In this document: in pieces, positions 46,653 to 56,357 of the stretch | Numbering within the stretch: position 1 is the stretch's first letter | Layout of the letters: every line of letters begins with the position of its first letter | Assembly (NCBI GenBank): GCA_963774345.1 | Contig: CAVZFB010000054.1 | Coordinates: forward strand, 62,001-126,000 | Direction: 5' to 3' | Source: AP-15 sp963774345 | GTDB taxonomy: Bacteria; Pseudomonadota; Alphaproteobacteria; ATCC43930; CGMCC-115725 | Length of the DNA: 64,000 nucleotides | Position numbers and translations under genes: made by a program | The notes under the pieces: model-generated | What the model saw: only the letters and a program-made list of their open reading frames with translations | Database searches by the model: none | What the model was told of the DNA's origin: nothing

Positions 46653-48030
46653 ATGGCCATTCTGACGCGGCGCTCGCTGCTCCGCGGCTCCCTCGCCTTT
46701 GGCGCGGCCGGGTCATTGGCGCGGCCCCACATCGCCAACGCCGCGGCGACGACCGCGGAAGTGTGGTGTCCAACAGGGCTTCGCCAAGGAGGAGGATGCC
46801 GCCTTCAAGAAGATGGTCGCCGATTACGAGAAGGCGAGCGGCAACAAGATCGATTACAGCATCATTCCGTTCGCGGCGCTGCGCCAGAAGGAAGTCTCGG
46901 CGATCACGAGCGGCGTGGTCCCGGATGTGATGGAGGTCTACGATCGCGAGTTTGCCCCGTTGAACGCCTGGGACGACAAGCTCGTCGATGTCGGCGACAT
47001 TGTCGAGACGCAGAAAGCGGATTTCGGCCCGGTCGCCATCGATTCCTGCTTTCTCTACAACAACGCCACGAAACAGCGCGGCTATTACATGGCGCCGATG
47101 AAGATCAACGGCGATTCCGTTCCATATCTGGCGGTCGCTGGTCGAGAAGGCGGGCTACAAGATCTCCGATATTCCGAACACCTGGGATGCCTTTCTCGAT
47201 TTCTTCAAGCCGGTGCAGGACAAGTTGCGCGCGCAGGGGATGCGCAACATCCATGCCTACGGCTATCAGCTGACCGCCAACGGCAACGACCCGATCAACA
47301 TCTTCAACGCGTTCCTGATCGCCTATGGCGGCAAGGACCTGGTCACGCCGGACGGCAAGCTCCACACCGACGATCCGCAGGTGCGCGCGGCGGCGGTGAA
47401 GGCGATCGAGCGGCTGACCACCCCGTTCAAGGACGGCTATGTGCCGCCGAGCTGTCGTCAACTGGAACGACGCCGACGACAACAACGCCTTTCACTCCAA
47501 GCTGATGGTGATGGATTTCGACGGCACGATCTCGACCGAGATCGCCGTCTATGACAAGAAAGAGCTATACGACGACATCGTGACCCACGGCCTGCCCCAC
47601 GGCAATGACGGCAAGCAGCTGCCGAGCCAAGTCGTCGCTCAATGGTCCCGTGATCCCGAAGGGGGCGAAAAACGTCGCGGTGGCCAAGGAGTTTATCAAA
47701 TACGCAGTCCAGCCGAAGGTGCTGAACGAGTATCTGAAAGGCGGGCTCGGCCGCTGGATGATACCGATGCCCGAGATCGCCAAGAGCGACCCGTTCTGGC
47801 TCAAGGAGGACCCGCACCGCAAAGCCTACACCGAGCTGGCGCTGCTCGGTCCGACGCTGCCGATCCACGAGGTGTTCAACCCGGCCATCGCCCAGGTCAA
47901 TTCCGAGCATCTCTTCAGCGTCGCCGAGTTCGATGTCATCAAGGAGGGGATGGCGCCGGAAGCGGCGATCGACAAGGCGTTCAAGCGGGCCGAGGCGATC
48001 TTCGCGAAATACCCGATTCAGCAGGCCTGA
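46653..48030 (+). CDS. ABC-type extracellular solute-binding protein, copy 2, four +1 insertions
   Basis: Tandem near-identical copy of the gene at 45257, starting 18 bases after its stop, with GGGGAGG upstream. Same length (1378 bases as printed, 457 codons once four bases are removed). Extra bases lie near 46769, 47112, 47455 and 47634; none coincides with those in copy 1. Differences otherwise are mostly silent. The duplication is therefore recent, and each copy was altered, or misread, separately. Confidence 0.85.
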
Positions 48031-48039
48031 GGGGAATCA

Positions 48040-48198
48040 TTCGAACCCGCCTCGACAGTGGTGAAGGCCGCCCCCTTGCCACGCAAGCCGTGACAGCGCA
48101 GTTAGCCGCAATATTTTCATACCCTACCGCTCCGGCCCCGTGTGCTATTTCCGCGAGATCGGGGTCAGCCCGCCCCGGCTTCGTCAGCCGCTCAGTGA
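48040..48198 (+). pseudogene. relic of the 3-prime end of a TAXI solute-binding gene
   Basis: The DNA aligns by eye to the last 160 bases of the intact TAXI gene at 48220-49200: GTGGTGAAGGCCG near 48058, TTTTCATACCCTA near 48114, and TATTTCCGCGAGATCGGG near 48148. The relic contains in-frame stops and indels. It shows that a second copy of the TAXI gene once sat here and was mostly deleted, probably during expansion of the tandem array. Confidence 0.65.
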
Positions 48199-48219
48199 AC
48201 GGAGATAGGGAGAGCCGGA

Positions 48220-49200
48220 ATGCGGATTGCAGCGTGGACAGCCATATGGCTGGCCGCGGCGACCGGATGGACGTCGCCGTCGTCGAGCGCCCCGCCGCAC
48301 CGGCCGGCTTCGCTGACGATCGCCACGGCCTCGCCCGGCGGCGTCTATCTGGTGTACGGCAAGGCTTTGGCAGCGATCCTCACTGAGGCGCTCGGCCTAC
48401 CGGTCGAGGCGCGGGCCACGCAGGGCACAGATCAAAATATCCTGCTGATCGACAGCGGCGACGCCCAGCTCGGCTTCGTCACCACCGGCACCGCCCTTCA
48501 AGCGTGGAACGGCAGCGGCGCGTGGACCCACGGCAAAAAGCTGCGCTCGATGCGCGCGCTGTTCGCGATGTACGATACTCCGCTGCAGTTTTTGGCGGCG
48601 AAAACCTCCGGGATTGGCTCTCTGCGAGACATGGCCGACAAGCGGGTCGGCGCGGGCCCCCAGGGCGGTACTGCAGGAACGTATGCACAAAAGATCTTTG
48701 ACACGCTCGGGATCTCCCCGGCCGTACGCTTTGGCGCCTGGAACACCCTCAGCGCACAGCTGCACTCCGGCCTCCTCGATGCTCTTGTCGGTGCGGCCGG
48801 GGTCCCGTTCCCTGTCGTTGCCGAACTCGACCGGACCGGGGAAATCCGCTTCGTTCCGCTCAGCTTCGTCGAAATCGCAAAGCTGCGCAAAGCGATGCCC
48901 GAACTCTCTGCATCGGTGGTGTCGGCAGGGACCTATCCCTCGCTGAAGATCAACTATCAGACGATCGGCCTGTACAATTTGGGCGTGGTCAGCAAGGACC
49001 TCCCGGACGACCTGGTCTATGCGATCGTCAAAGCCTTTTACGCTAATCACGACCGCATGGTGAAGGCCGTCCCCGCCGCGCGGGACAGCGTGGTAGCAAA
49101 TTTGAACCGCAACACCTTCATCCCCTATCATCCCGGTGCAGTGCGCTATTATCGCGAGATCGGGATCACGATACCGGCCGCTTTGACCGTTGCGCAGTGA
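48220..49200 (+). CDS. TAXI-family TRAP transporter solute-binding protein
   Basis: A 326-residue periplasmic binding protein with a signal-peptide-like N-terminus. TAXI signatures: LTIATASPGGVYLVYG near residue 32, VEARATQGTDQNILLI, and RVGAGPQGGTAGTYA near residue 145. These proteins feed TRAP permeases; no permease gene is in the window. GGGAGAG precedes the ATG. It is intact although both neighbours (the solute-binding pair and hemB) carry many extra bases. Confidence 0.85.
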   Translation: MRIAAWTAIWLAAATGWTSPSSSAPPHRPASLTIATASPGGVYLVYGKALAAILTEALGLPVEARATQGTDQNILLIDSGDAQLGFVTTGTALQAWNGSGAWTHGKKLRSMRALFAMYDTPLQFLAAKTSGIGSLRDMADKRVGAGPQGGTAGTYAQKIFDTLGISPAVRFGAWNTLSAQLHSGLLDALVGAAGVPFPVVAELDRTGEIRFVPLSFVEIAKLRKAMPELSASVVSAGTYPSLKINYQTIGLYNLGVVSKDLPDDLVYAIVKAFYANHDRMVKAVPAARDSVVANLNRNTFIPYHPGAVRYYREIGITIPAALTVAQ

Positions 49201-49785
49201 GCGGACGCTCTTCGGCGCAGAACCCACGACGCCGCCCGCAACGCGAAGAACACGCAAAGCGGTAAACCGTGAACGATTATGGGCGCGCGAACGCATCGGT
49301 CGTCCGGTTACAACCGGCATCGCCACGGTGCCGCCAAGAAGCCGTTCTATGATCGTACCCGATTGCGGCTGTTGGTCCCGCGGATGCGAACGATTGGAGG
49401 CTTTATCGGATGCCCGGAGTTCCAGTGGGCGGAAATCCGGCGCTGCGGCGCGGGCATCCTGCTCGCTCTGGAAGTTCCCGTAAATTCCCGGTTACGCGAA
49501 ATTAATTCCCGGTTCGGGGGCAAAAATTCCCGGTTATGTCGCTACGGGAATTTTCCCGCAACCCATTGACGAACCACGCCCGTTTTCAGGGCCGAACGGG
49601 CCCCGAAAGGCTAAATCGACGAGATTTCCGGTTATCTTCCCGGTTCACGGGAATTGGCGCCGGCATCGGCCTTACCGCGAGTGTGACGCCGCTATTCGGT
49701 CCGTCCCTACGTTGCCAGCCATGCCGGTCGTGCTTATTTTCCAGCGGTCCGCGTTTTCGCCGCCTCCTCTCTCAGGAGAGCTTCC
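49201..49785. other. intergenic stretch with repeat cluster, no supported gene
   Basis: The 585 bases upstream of hemB contain no frame with a credible ribosome binding site or motif. The main feature is the AATTCCCGGTT repeat cluster, listed separately. The hemB ribosome binding site AGGAGAG lies at 49774-49780. Confidence 0.5.
49483..49653. repeat. AATTCCCGGTT repeats, three at exact 21-bp spacing, plus degenerate copies
   Basis: AATTCCCGGTT occurs at 49483-49493, 49504-49514 and 49525-49535, exactly 21 bases apart (two helical turns). A palindrome CGGGAA-TTTTCCCG follows near 49545-49558. After 65 bases come shorter copies: TTTCCGGTTA and TTCCCGGTTC near 49624-49645, then CGGGAATT. Similar clusters with CCCTGTT instead of CCCGGTT occur between genes in other alphaproteobacteria, from memory. 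The regular spacing resembles iterons or an operator array. Confidence 0.7.
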
Positions 49786-50800
<1,015 letters not shown>

Positions 50801-50833
50801 GTTCGATGTGATACAGCCGGTTGCTGGCATTCG

Positions 50834-51781
50834 CTAGACCGGCACCACCCCGGCGAGGAAGCCGACGATCTCCTTCGCGATGGTGCTTTCGCCTGTTTCC
50901 GGGCCGAGAATGCAGGCCTTGCTGCTCTCCTCGCCCAGGGGCACCGGCGTCGTCGCATTAATCGTCTCCTCGTAATCGAGCATCGCGCAATAACAGATGA
51001 CATGGTGGTTGCAGCCGATGTCGAAACGGATCGCCGCCTCCGCAGTCGATGGCCGGATCACGGTCCGTCGCGGCAGCGCCGCATAGCCGAGGCCCGGCGG
51101 GACGCGCGGCACGATGTCCAGGATGTAGTTAAACAGGCGATAGTCGGCGATCGTCTGGTCGAAGATCGTAGCGAACGCCTGATCGCCGGGGTGCGGCGAC
51201 GCAAACAGGCAGGCCGACACCCGCGCACCAAGCCCCGCACGGGCCAGATCGAGGCTCAGATAAGTGGCCAACGCCGAACCGAGGCTGTGCCCGACAACCG
51301 TCACCGCGCCGGTCGCGCCGGCCAATGCGACGACCGCCGGAGCGAGGGCGCCGAGCACGGCCCCAGTCGGATCGATCAGCTGCAGGCTCGTATAAACTCC
51401 CCAGAAACCCTGCTCGACCGTTATCGGGGGAGGTCCCGCCGGCAGCGCAGTCGCCGGCCTGTAGGGGATCGGGACGAATTCCGCATCCTCGATCCATTCG
51501 ACGAACCCATCCGTGCCACGGATCACCACAACCAACTCGCCGGCAGCATTCCTCGCCGCAAATCCGTAACAGGTCGTCGTCGCGGCCAATTGCATCGGTC
51601 CGGCTACGCCCCGGCGCAGTACCGTGTCCGTGCCGGTGACATAGGCGACGACCTGCCATCCGGCCGCCGTCAGGCCCGCCGCCGGAGCCGGCGTCAGCGA
51701 GTGCAGCTGCATGCGGTACATGTCCATCGCATGCATGGCAAGAAGCCCGTAAGCCGCCGCGGTTGTGTTGGTGAACGGCAT
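50834..51781 (-). CDS. class 3 lipase family protein
   Basis: A 315-residue alpha/beta hydrolase. The nucleophile Ser is in VVGHSLGSALA near residue 165, the acid Asp in YILDIVPRVPP near 220, and the His in CNHHVICY near 275. FASPHPGD follows the family FGSPRVGN. No signal peptide. Convergent with hemB. Likely an esterase or lipase; substrate unknown. Confidence 0.85.
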   Translation of the reverse strand: MPFTNTTAAAYGLLAMHAMDMYRMQLHSLTPAPAAGLTAAGWQVVAYVTGTDTVLRRGVAGPMQLAATTTCYGFAARNAAGELVVVIRGTDGFVEWIEDAEFVPIPYRPATALPAGPPPITVEQGFWGVYTSLQLIDPTGAVLGALAPAVVALAGATGAVTVVGHSLGSALATYLSLDLARAGLGARVSACLFASPHPGDQAFATIFDQTIADYRLFNYILDIVPRVPPGLGYAALPRRTVIRPSTAEAAIRFDIGCNHHVICYCAMLDYEETINATTPVPLGEESSKACILGPETGESTIAKEIVGFLAGVVPV

Positions 51782-51819
51782 CGCCTGTCTCTCGCAGATT
51801 GGGTAGTGGCAGTCGCCGC

Positions 51820-52602
51820 CTACAGCGCACTGCGACGGCTGGACCCGCCGCCATCGATGGTGATGATCGAGCCGGTGGTGTAGCCGGAACGGTCGGAGGC
51901 GAGGAACGCGGCCATCCAGCCGATCTCCTCGGGCTTGGCGGCGCGGCCGAAAGCCAACGGCTTCATCAACTCGGTCCAGCGCTCGGCATCGCCGAACCGG
52001 TCCTGGGCGCGGGTACGCATCAGGGTGACGAGACGCTCGGTCATGACCGGGCCGGGATTGATGCCAAGAACGCGCAGCCCGTCGCGCGGCGCAGTCCCGC
52101 CCATCGCCCGGGTAAACGCCATCAGCGAGGCGTTCCCCGACGATCCCGCGATGTAGTCGAAATCGGGGTTCTCACCGGCGGCGCCGAGGATGTTGACGAT
52201 GACACCCTGTTTGCGATCGCGCATCAGCGCATAAAAGCGCCGGGTCATGTTGATATAGCCGAACACTTTCAAATCCCAGGCCTCGCGCCAGCGCACTTCG
52301 TCGATCGCGTCGATATTTCCGCCCGGAATGGCCCCGGCATTGTTGACCAGGATTTCGGTGTCCCCGCATTCGGCGGCGAGCTTGTCGACATTGGCGCTGT
52401 CGGAGAGGTCGAGCGGAAAGAGCCGCACCGCGACATTGTGCTTGGCGATGATCCCCGCCCGCGCCGCTTCGAGATCAGCCACGGTGCGCGACACCAGCAC
52501 GACGTCGCACCCCTCCTCGGCCAATACCTCGGCGCAGGCCCGCCCGATCCCCTTCGAAGCGCCCGTCACCAGCGCCTTCTTTCCACGCAATCCCAATTCC
52601 AT
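51820..52602 (-). CDS. SDR-family protein lacking the catalytic lysine
   Basis: A 260-residue SDR. It has TGASKGIG (residues 14-21), NNAGAIPGG, and the C-terminal PGPVMTERL and IITIDGGGSS. The usual Y-x3-K is not present: the region reads DYIAGSSGNASLMAFTRAMGG, with Asn in the place where the following helix normally carries Lys. It may still bind NAD(P), but classical reductase chemistry is doubtful. AAGGGGGGA precedes the ATG. Confidence 0.85.
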   Translation of the reverse strand: MELGLRGKKALVTGASKGIGRACAEVLAEEGCDVVLVSRTVADLEAARAGIIAKHNVAVRLFPLDLSDSANVDKLAAECGDTEILVNNAGAIPGGNIDAIDEVRWREAWDLKVFGYINMTRRFYALMRDRKQGVIVNILGAAGENPDFDYIAGSSGNASLMAFTRAMGGTAPRDGLRVLGINPGPVMTERLVTLMRTRAQDRFGDAERWTELMKPLAFGRAAKPEEIGWMAAFLASDRSGYTTGSIITIDGGGSSRRSAL

Positions 52603-52632
52603 CTCGTCCCCCCTTTTCGAAGCTTCCGCATC

Positions 52633-53529
52633 CTAGCCGATCTTGCTCCAGGTCAACTCGTGCTTATTGTGAAAGAGATGGCGCAGCTGCGAGCCCGGGA
52701 TGGCGGCAAAGCGCCGGGCGATCTGGTGATCGGTCTCGCCCTGGAATTTGATCGTGCAGACAAAATTCCGGCAGACGCCGGCCCCGAGCCAGCGCTCGAC
52801 CAATGCCAGCAGCCGCGCCGGATAGCACACAACATCCGAAAACAGCCAGTCGACCGGCCCCACCGCGCGCGGGTCGAGGGCAAAGGCGCTGTCGAGCCGG
52901 TGCTCGATGCCCGGCAGACGCGCGACCCGGGCGGCGAGCGGCGCCTTGTCGACACTGATCACCCGCGCCTCCATCTGCTGCAACGCCCAGCTCCAGCCGC
53001 CCGGGCTGCTGCCGAGATCGAGACAGATCTCTCCCGCCCCCGGCCGCCGGCCGATCAGGGTCAGCGCTTCCCACAACTTCAGATAGGCGCGGCTTGGCGG
53101 CCCGGCGTGGTCCTCGACAAAGCGAACCTCGCCGTGGGGAAACGGGCTCGTGCAATGTGGCGACGCCAGCACCGTTTCGGCGTCGAACAAGGTCCACGAG
53201 CCGAGCGGCGCTGTCGGCGCCGGCGTCCCGAAGACCAAGGGCCTGGCCGAAACCTTTGGCAATTGTTCCTGGATCAGCATCGCCCGCCGGTGCAGAACCG
53301 GCGCGTAAACCGCCCAATTTCGCTGGATCGCGCACAATTTCGCCGCCGCGTCGGAAATCGACTTGATCACGATCTCCAGCGGTTCGAGCCACACATTGGC
53401 CGCCCATGCCGCCGGCCGCGGCGCCCCCGCCGCGGTCAGCAGGCGGCGGTGTACGCGCTCGACCACCCCCAACTCCACGGCGAGCTCGTCGACATACCCG
53501 TCCGCGGCGAGATAGGCGGTACGCACCAT
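52633..53529 (-). CDS. FtsJ/RlmM-like SAM-dependent methyltransferase
   Basis: About 298 residues. The SAM motif is CLDLGSSPGGWSWAL near residue 172; the FtsJ-type catalytic Asp is in DWLFSDVVCYP and the Lys in TIKFQGETD. Such enzymes 2-prime-O-methylate RNA, including 23S rRNA position C2498 for RlmM. The N-terminal third may be an RNA-binding region. ATG 53529 is chosen because the family starts close to TAYLAADGY; an ATG at 53565 would add 12 residues. It is divergent from the sulfatase-activating gene. Confidence 0.75.
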   Translation of the reverse strand: MVRTAYLAADGYVDELAVELGVVERVHRRLLTAAGAPRPAAWAANVWLEPLEIVIKSISDAAAKLCAIQRNWAVYAPVLHRRAMLIQEQLPKVSARPLVFGTPAPTAPLGSWTLFDAETVLASPHCTSPFPHGEVRFVEDHAGPPSRAYLKLWEALTLIGRRPGAGEICLDLGSSPGGWSWALQQMEARVISVDKAPLAARVARLPGIEHRLDSAFALDPRAVGPVDWLFSDVVCYPARLLALVERWLGAGVCRNFVCTIKFQGETDHQIARRFAAIPGSQLRHLFHNKHELTWSKIG

Positions 53530-53686
53530 CCAGTCAGCATTGCATGCCGGGGCGGCTCTCGGCACCCAGGTTCACGTTCCAGCGGCACTCGATTGACTTG
53601 ATTCGACCGGCCGGCTCAGGATTGCTTGCCTGGGCACCGCATCTTGCTTCGCTCGCACAATAGTCAGGGACCCCGAGAGGATGGCG

Positions 53687-54622
53687 ATGGACGGCGACGA
53701 CATGGTCCGAGTTCCCGGTGGCACGTTCCATATGGGGTCGGACAAGCATTACCCGGAAGAGGCGCCGGCCCACCAGGTCAGCGTCGATGCGTTCCGGATC
53801 GACCGGCATCCAGTCACCAACCGGCAATTCAAGGAGTTCGCCCGGGCGACCGGCCACGTCACTTTTGCCGAAATCCCACCCGACCCCAAGGATTATCCGG
53901 GCGCATTGCCGCACATGATTTATGCCGGCTCGCTGGTGTTCACACCGCCCGCGCACCCGCACCCAATCGATCTGCGCGATTGGGGTCAGTGGTGGACCTT
54001 TCTGAGGGGCGCCGACTGGCGCCATCCCTATGGGCGGAAGAGCAATATCAATGGGCTCGACAATCATCCGGTGGTGCACGTCGCCTATGGCGATGCGCTC
54101 GCCTATGCCCGCTGGGCGGGAAAGGACCTCCCGACCGAAGCAGAATGGGAATTCGCAGCGCGCGGTGGGCTTGACGGCGCCGAGTTCGCCTGGGGCAACG
54201 AATTCTCCCCCGCCGAAAAGCATATGGCCAATACCTGGCAGGGGGAGTTCCCGCGCCATAACCTGGCGCAGGACGGGTTCGAGCGCACCTCGCCGGTTAC
54301 CGCGTTCCCGGCGAACGGATACGGCCTCTACGATATGATCGGCAATGTTTGGGAATGGACCGCCGACTGGTATTCGTCCAAACACCCCGCCGACATGCCA
54401 AAGTCGTGCTGCATCCCGGAGAACCCGCGGGGCGGGCCCGAAGCCGCGAGCTACGATCCCCGCCAGCCCGACATCAAGATCCCCCGCAAGGTTCTAAAGG
54501 GCGGCTCGCATCTTTGCGCACCAAATTACTGCCGCCGCTATCGCCCGGCTGCTCGCCATGCGGAACCGGTCGACACATCGACAAGCCATGTCGGCTTTCG
54601 CTGCGTCATCCTAGGTGAGTGA
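53687..54622 (+). CDS. formylglycine-generating enzyme (sulfatase-modifying factor)
   Basis: A 311-residue FGE/SUMF1-fold enzyme. It converts the active-site Cys of type I sulfatases to formylglycine using oxygen and copper. The catalytic pair is Cys277 and Cys282 in GGSHLCAPNYCRRYRPAAR, matching the C-x4-C of aerobic FGE. Other family marks: VPGGTFHMGSD, LPTEAEWEFAARGG, GNVWEWTADW. The second ATG has GAGAGG six bases upstream. Its natural client in the window is the arylsulfatase at 57891. Confidence 0.92.
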   Translation: MDGDDMVRVPGGTFHMGSDKHYPEEAPAHQVSVDAFRIDRHPVTNRQFKEFARATGHVTFAEIPPDPKDYPGALPHMIYAGSLVFTPPAHPHPIDLRDWGQWWTFLRGADWRHPYGRKSNINGLDNHPVVHVAYGDALAYARWAGKDLPTEAEWEFAARGGLDGAEFAWGNEFSPAEKHMANTWQGEFPRHNLAQDGFERTSPVTAFPANGYGLYDMIGNVWEWTADWYSSKHPADMPKSCCIPENPRGGPEAASYDPRQPDIKIPRKVLKGGSHLCAPNYCRRYRPAARHAEPVDTSTSHVGFRCVILGE

Positions 54623-54732
54623 CGCCCCTTCGCAGTTACAAAATATTACAACCTCCTTAAAATCGGGGCAGTGAAGTCCGCTAAAAGCGACTCGATTCTG
54701 GATGATCGACCTGGTTGCCGCGGAGCCTTGCA

Positions 54733-55626
54733 ATGCCACTATCGGATTCTGAGCGAGGGGCTAAGACCCGCGGCGTTGATTTGGATAATGCGGTCTGGAG
54801 CGTTCCCGGGCTCTATTCTGAGAAGACCCAATCCTGGGGCCTTATTTCCGCCGACATCCTTACCCGCGCCGCCGGCGAAGTGAACTGGCGGAGCGATCAT
54901 CATCGAGTGGTGCTCGCCCTGAGCGACCTCCACGGCACGGCCTATGTTAACGGTGGGCCGGCGCGACAAATTCGACAATCGCAAGGAACGCTCGGCTTCA
55001 CCCCGAGCAACATGGCGGCTCGAATCATTATGCCCGCAGGTCGCCTAATTCAAATCCTGCAGAGCCCCGAAGTGTATGAACCTATCATTTCCGAGACCAC
55101 GCGGAGCGGTGGCGTTGATTTTGACAGGTCGTACCATATTGAGGATCCGCTCGTTTCACGGATCGTGACGACGATCGCTCACGAAATGGAGTGTGGTTTT
55201 CTCGACCGTCTCCTCGTCGATGCGCTGAATACGGCGCTCGCGGCGCGGATCTTGCGCCGCCTCGTCGACCCATCGAAGATCGCATTGGAGCAATCCAACG
55301 GGCTATCGCGCGAACGGCTGAAGCGGGTACGTGACTACATCGAGACACATCTCGATGATCGGTTGGCCTTGGCGGATCTCGCCGGCGTGGCCTGTCTCAG
55401 CACCTATCACTTCAGCCGGTCGTTCAAGCAGGCGGTCGGCGTCGGGCCACAGCGTTACGTCATGCAACAGCGGCTCGAACGGGCAAAAACCTTGATGCGG
55501 CGCACCAATCAGCCTCTTGCCCTGATCGCGCAGGAAGCCGGCTTCGCCGATCAGAGCCATCTGACATCGCTGTTTCGCCGCGAGACCGGGGTGACACCCG
55601 GCCGCTATCGCGCCGCGCTGGCTTAA
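54733..55626 (+). CDS. AraC-family transcriptional regulator
   Basis: A 297-residue regulator. The C-terminal double helix-turn-helix has LADLAGVACLSTYHFSRSFKQAVG and PLALIAQEAGFADQSHLTSLFRRETG (about residues 215-285), the usual AraC/XylS form. The N-terminal 190 residues would sense a ligand; the effector is unknown. GGAG supports ATG 54733. Placed between the FGE gene and the transporter and sulfatase genes, it is a likely local regulator, by inference. Confidence 0.88.
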   Translation: MPLSDSERGAKTRGVDLDNAVWSVPGLYSEKTQSWGLISADILTRAAGEVNWRSDHHRVVLALSDLHGTAYVNGGPARQIRQSQGTLGFTPSNMAARIIMPAGRLIQILQSPEVYEPIISETTRSGGVDFDRSYHIEDPLVSRIVTTIAHEMECGFLDRLLVDALNTALAARILRRLVDPSKIALEQSNGLSRERLKRVRDYIETHLDDRLALADLAGVACLSTYHFSRSFKQAVGVGPQRYVMQQRLERAKTLMRRTNQPLALIAQEAGFADQSHLTSLFRRETGVTPGRYRAALA

Positions 55627-55672
55627 CCCCGACGGATTTTAGAAATCGTACAATGGCAGTTTCGTCCAGAAT

Positions 55673-55939
55673 GTGAGCGCCCCAGGATCGCATTGCCCAA
55701 ATTATACGATTGCACCGGCCTTGAGTATCAACAATGGCCTTGCGCAGTTTGCGGCGGTCGATCTTCAGTTTCAGGGATACGTAACTCCACAAGGCCAATT
55801 GAACATGCAAGCCCCAACGGGCCAAACATTCCAGGGACAAATAGATCCCTATTATGTGCTCAGAGGCCGGGTGACCGGGAATTGCGTCTATGACGCAACT
55901 TGGCAGCGGAAAGGGGCAACGGGGAAAAGACTGACCTAA
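55673..55939 (+). CDS. hypothetical protein, possibly a 5-prime-truncated secreted domain
   Basis: An 88-residue GTG-started frame. Alternating small and hydrophobic residues (DLQFQGYVTPQGQLNM, GQTFQGQIDPYYVLRGRVTG, CVYDATWQRKG) give a beta-strand pattern similar to small secreted domains in alphaproteobacteria. There is no signal peptide; an in-frame stop lies just upstream, so the beginning may be lost. Function unknown. Confidence 0.4.
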   Translation: MSAPGSHCPNYTIAPALSINNGLAQFAAVDLQFQGYVTPQGQLNMQAPTGQTFQGQIDPYYVLRGRVTGNCVYDATWQRKGATGKRLT

Positions 55940-56357
55940 TCGAGACCCGTTCCAGGCGAGTATCAGCTCTGCCGGCAGGAGGCTACGGAGAGCCGCCTGA
56001 AGTGCACTGTCATCCTAGCATCCGAACCACCCTCTCAGGGGCAGCGCCACCGCGCGTGAAAGACAAAGCCAGCGAAGCGCAGATAGATCCTCCGTACCGG
56101 CATGTCGCACGACACTGATTGACTCCAGTTATCTCTTCGATATTGGGAACCAGGACCGAACGGAGTCCTCAAGCGGCGCGCGCGTCCAAAGTCAACATAT
56201 TCCGCAAGGATCTAACATCACGACGACAAGAGCCTCCAATCGGCTGTTGGCGAACGCCCCTACTGTCCGAGTTGTGGCTCAGTTCACTCGTCACGATGGG
56301 CCGATGCAGCCCGCATCAAAAGGCGCGCAAAGATTTTGCGAAACCGGGAACTCAAAA
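55940..56357. other. gene-free stretch
   Basis: About 420 bases with no supported gene, hairpin or repeat. It should contain the promoter of the BASS transporter gene that begins at 56358. Confidence 0.45.

Noticed and set aside
45257..48030. Genuine pseudogene decay of the solute-binding pair
   Set aside because: Only insertions are found. There are no deletions or nonsense substitutions, and synonymous differences dominate between copies.
49279..49569. 96-codon frame across the AATTCCCGGTT repeats
   Set aside because: Its end is simply a translation of the repeats and it has no recognisable domain.
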